A stretch of 5,715 nucleotides of DNA from the NCBI GenBank assembly GCA_001821455.1, contig MHLY01000001.1, forward strand, positions 1 to 5,715, read 5' to 3'. Positions 4,883 to 5,715 of the stretch are shown piece by piece. Origin of the DNA: Candidatus Nealsonbacteria bacterium RBG_13_42_11 (GTDB taxonomy: Bacteria > Patescibacteriota > Minisyncoccia > Minisyncoccales > RBG-13-42-11). The position numbers and the translations under genes were made by a program. Below the pieces are notes generated by a model that saw only the letters and a program-made list of their open reading frames with translations, did no database searches and was not told the origin of the DNA. Position 1 is the stretch's first letter. Every line of letters starts with the position of its first letter.

Positions 4883-5715
4883 ATGCCAGAAGAACTTAAA
4901 GAAAAATTGCCTCCCCAGTCCATAGAAGCGGAAAAATCCCTTCTGGGATCCCTGATGCTGGATAAAAACGCCATTATAAAAGTGGTTGATTTTGTCAGGC
5001 CTCAGGATTTTTACCGGGGAATCCATCAGGAAATTTATCAGGCCTGCCAGGAACTTTTTGAAAAAGGCGAACCGATTGATTTATTAAGCGTGGCTAACAG
5101 ATTGAAAGACAAAGATAAATTGGAAGAAATAGGAGGCAACGCCTATTTGACCGAATTGATAAACTCCGTTCCGACGGCCAGCCATATTTCAAGTTACGCC
5201 AAAATCGTCCAGAAGAAAGGAATTTTAAGAAATTTAATTGATGCGGGTTCGGATGTCGCTACTTTGGGCTACAACGAAAACGAAGACCCGGAAGTGCTTT
5301 TGGACCAGGCGGAAAAACGGATTTTCAGCATTGCTCAAAAAGGCCTTTCGCAAAATTTCGTATTGGTGAAAGAAACCCTAGCTGACGCTTTTGACAGAAT
5401 TGATAAGTTATCAAAGCATAAAGACGGTCTGCGGGGTCTGCCTACCGGATTTAACGATTTGGATAATATTTTAGCCGGACTCCAGAAATCCGATTTAGTG
5501 GTTCTGGCTTCAAGACCTTCCATGGGAAAAAGTGCCTTAGCCATGAATATTTTAAGTTACGTGGCGATTTCCCAGAAGATACCCGTAGGAATTTTCAGCT
5601 TAGAAATGTCAAAAGACCAGTTGGTTGACAGACTGATTGCCGACCAGGCCGGAATTGATTTGTGGCGTTTAAGAACCGGAAAACTTTCAGCCGAGGGCGA
5701 AGATAACGATTTTTC
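4883..5715 (+). CDS. dnaB: Replicative DNA helicase DnaB, C-terminus cut by window edge
   Basis: This encodes the hexameric helicase that unwinds DNA ahead of the replisome on the lagging-strand template. About 277 codons are present before the right edge, roughly 60% of a usual DnaB. The N-terminal domain begins PPQSIEAEKSLLGSLMLDKNAI (10-31) and continues through DFYRGIHQEIYQA and PIDLLSVANRL to about residue 110, the primase-interacting helical collar. A linker follows, then RGLPTGFNDLDNILAGLQKSDLVVLASRPSMGKSALA, with Walker A SRPSMGKS at 210-217 (usually ARPSMGKT) and the catalytic-glutamate segment FSLEMS (238-243, E241). The C-terminal motifs H2 to H4 lie beyond the window, so an intein or truncation there cannot be excluded. 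The ATG is the only sensible start, nine bases after the -10. The frame is intact throughout. The gene is divergent from the glycosyltransferase, with which it shares a promoter region but no obvious function. Confidence 0.96.
   Translation, partial: MPEELKEKLPPQSIEAEKSLLGSLMLDKNAIIKVVDFVRPQDFYRGIHQEIYQACQELFEKGEPIDLLSVANRLKDKDKLEEIGGNAYLTELINSVPTASHISSYAKIVQKKGILRNLIDAGSDVATLGYNENEDPEVLLDQAEKRIFSIAQKGLSQNFVLVKETLADAFDRIDKLSKHKDGLRGLPTGFNDLDNILAGLQKSDLVVLASRPSMGKSALAMNILSYVAISQKIPVGIFSLEMSKDQLVDRLIADQAGIDLWRLRTGKLSAEGEDNDF

Noticed and set aside
1..5715. tRNA, rRNA, CRISPR repeats, riboswitch or insertion sequence
   Set aside because: No cloverleaf or T-loop signature, no spaced direct repeats, no transposase or terminal inverted repeats were seen; intergenic gaps are under 70 bp apart from the small-locus region.

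Overview
The window carries six gene loci in alternating orientation, tightly packed, with short intergenic gaps and no stretch over 300 bases without a gene. The core genes are bacterial: clamp loader DnaX (minus, cut by the left edge), cysteinyl-tRNA synthetase CysS (plus) and replicative helicase DnaB (plus, cut by the right edge). Between them lie a GtrA-type membrane protein (minus), a GT-B glycosyltransferase of family-4 type (minus) and a small, apparently frameshifted gene of unrecognised or DUF4760-like type (minus). Compact layout, AT-rich lysine-rich proteins, scattered core genes, weak Shine-Dalgarno use and promoters that place transcription starts almost on the ATG suggest a reduced-genome uncultured bacterium, possibly a Patescibacteria/CPR (Parcubacteria-like) member. 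That assignment is inference; no rRNA is present to test it. TAA and TGA both end genes plausibly, so nothing suggests a recoded TGA.

Layout: dnaX (1-1084, minus) lies directly behind the GtrA gene (1086-1682, minus) with a single base between them, so they look like one operon read leftwards. A 61-bp divergent gap (1683-1743) holds interleaved promoters for this operon and for cysS (1744-3147, plus). cysS ends at a bidirectional terminator (about 3151-3190), which also closes the opposing small locus 3208-3632 (minus). That locus has its own consensus promoter, starting inside the stop codon of the glycosyltransferase (3687-4814, minus), and a full Shine-Dalgarno sequence. A 68-bp divergent gap (4815-4882) then separates the glycosyltransferase from dnaB (4883 to the right edge), and the two promoters there share the same -35 sequence.

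Functionally the window joins replication (DnaX, DnaB), translation (CysRS) and envelope glycan or polyprenol-linked sugar work (GtrA, GT4). The most interesting signals are regulatory. Four gene starts use the same architecture: TGnTAAAAT or a close variant, with ATG 8-10 nt after the -10, implying leaderless or near-leaderless mRNAs. The small locus at 3208-3632 uses a different one (TTGACA-17-TATTAT plus AAGGAGGT), which suggests separate ancestry. I see no CRISPR array, tRNA, rRNA, transposase or clear novel defence system.
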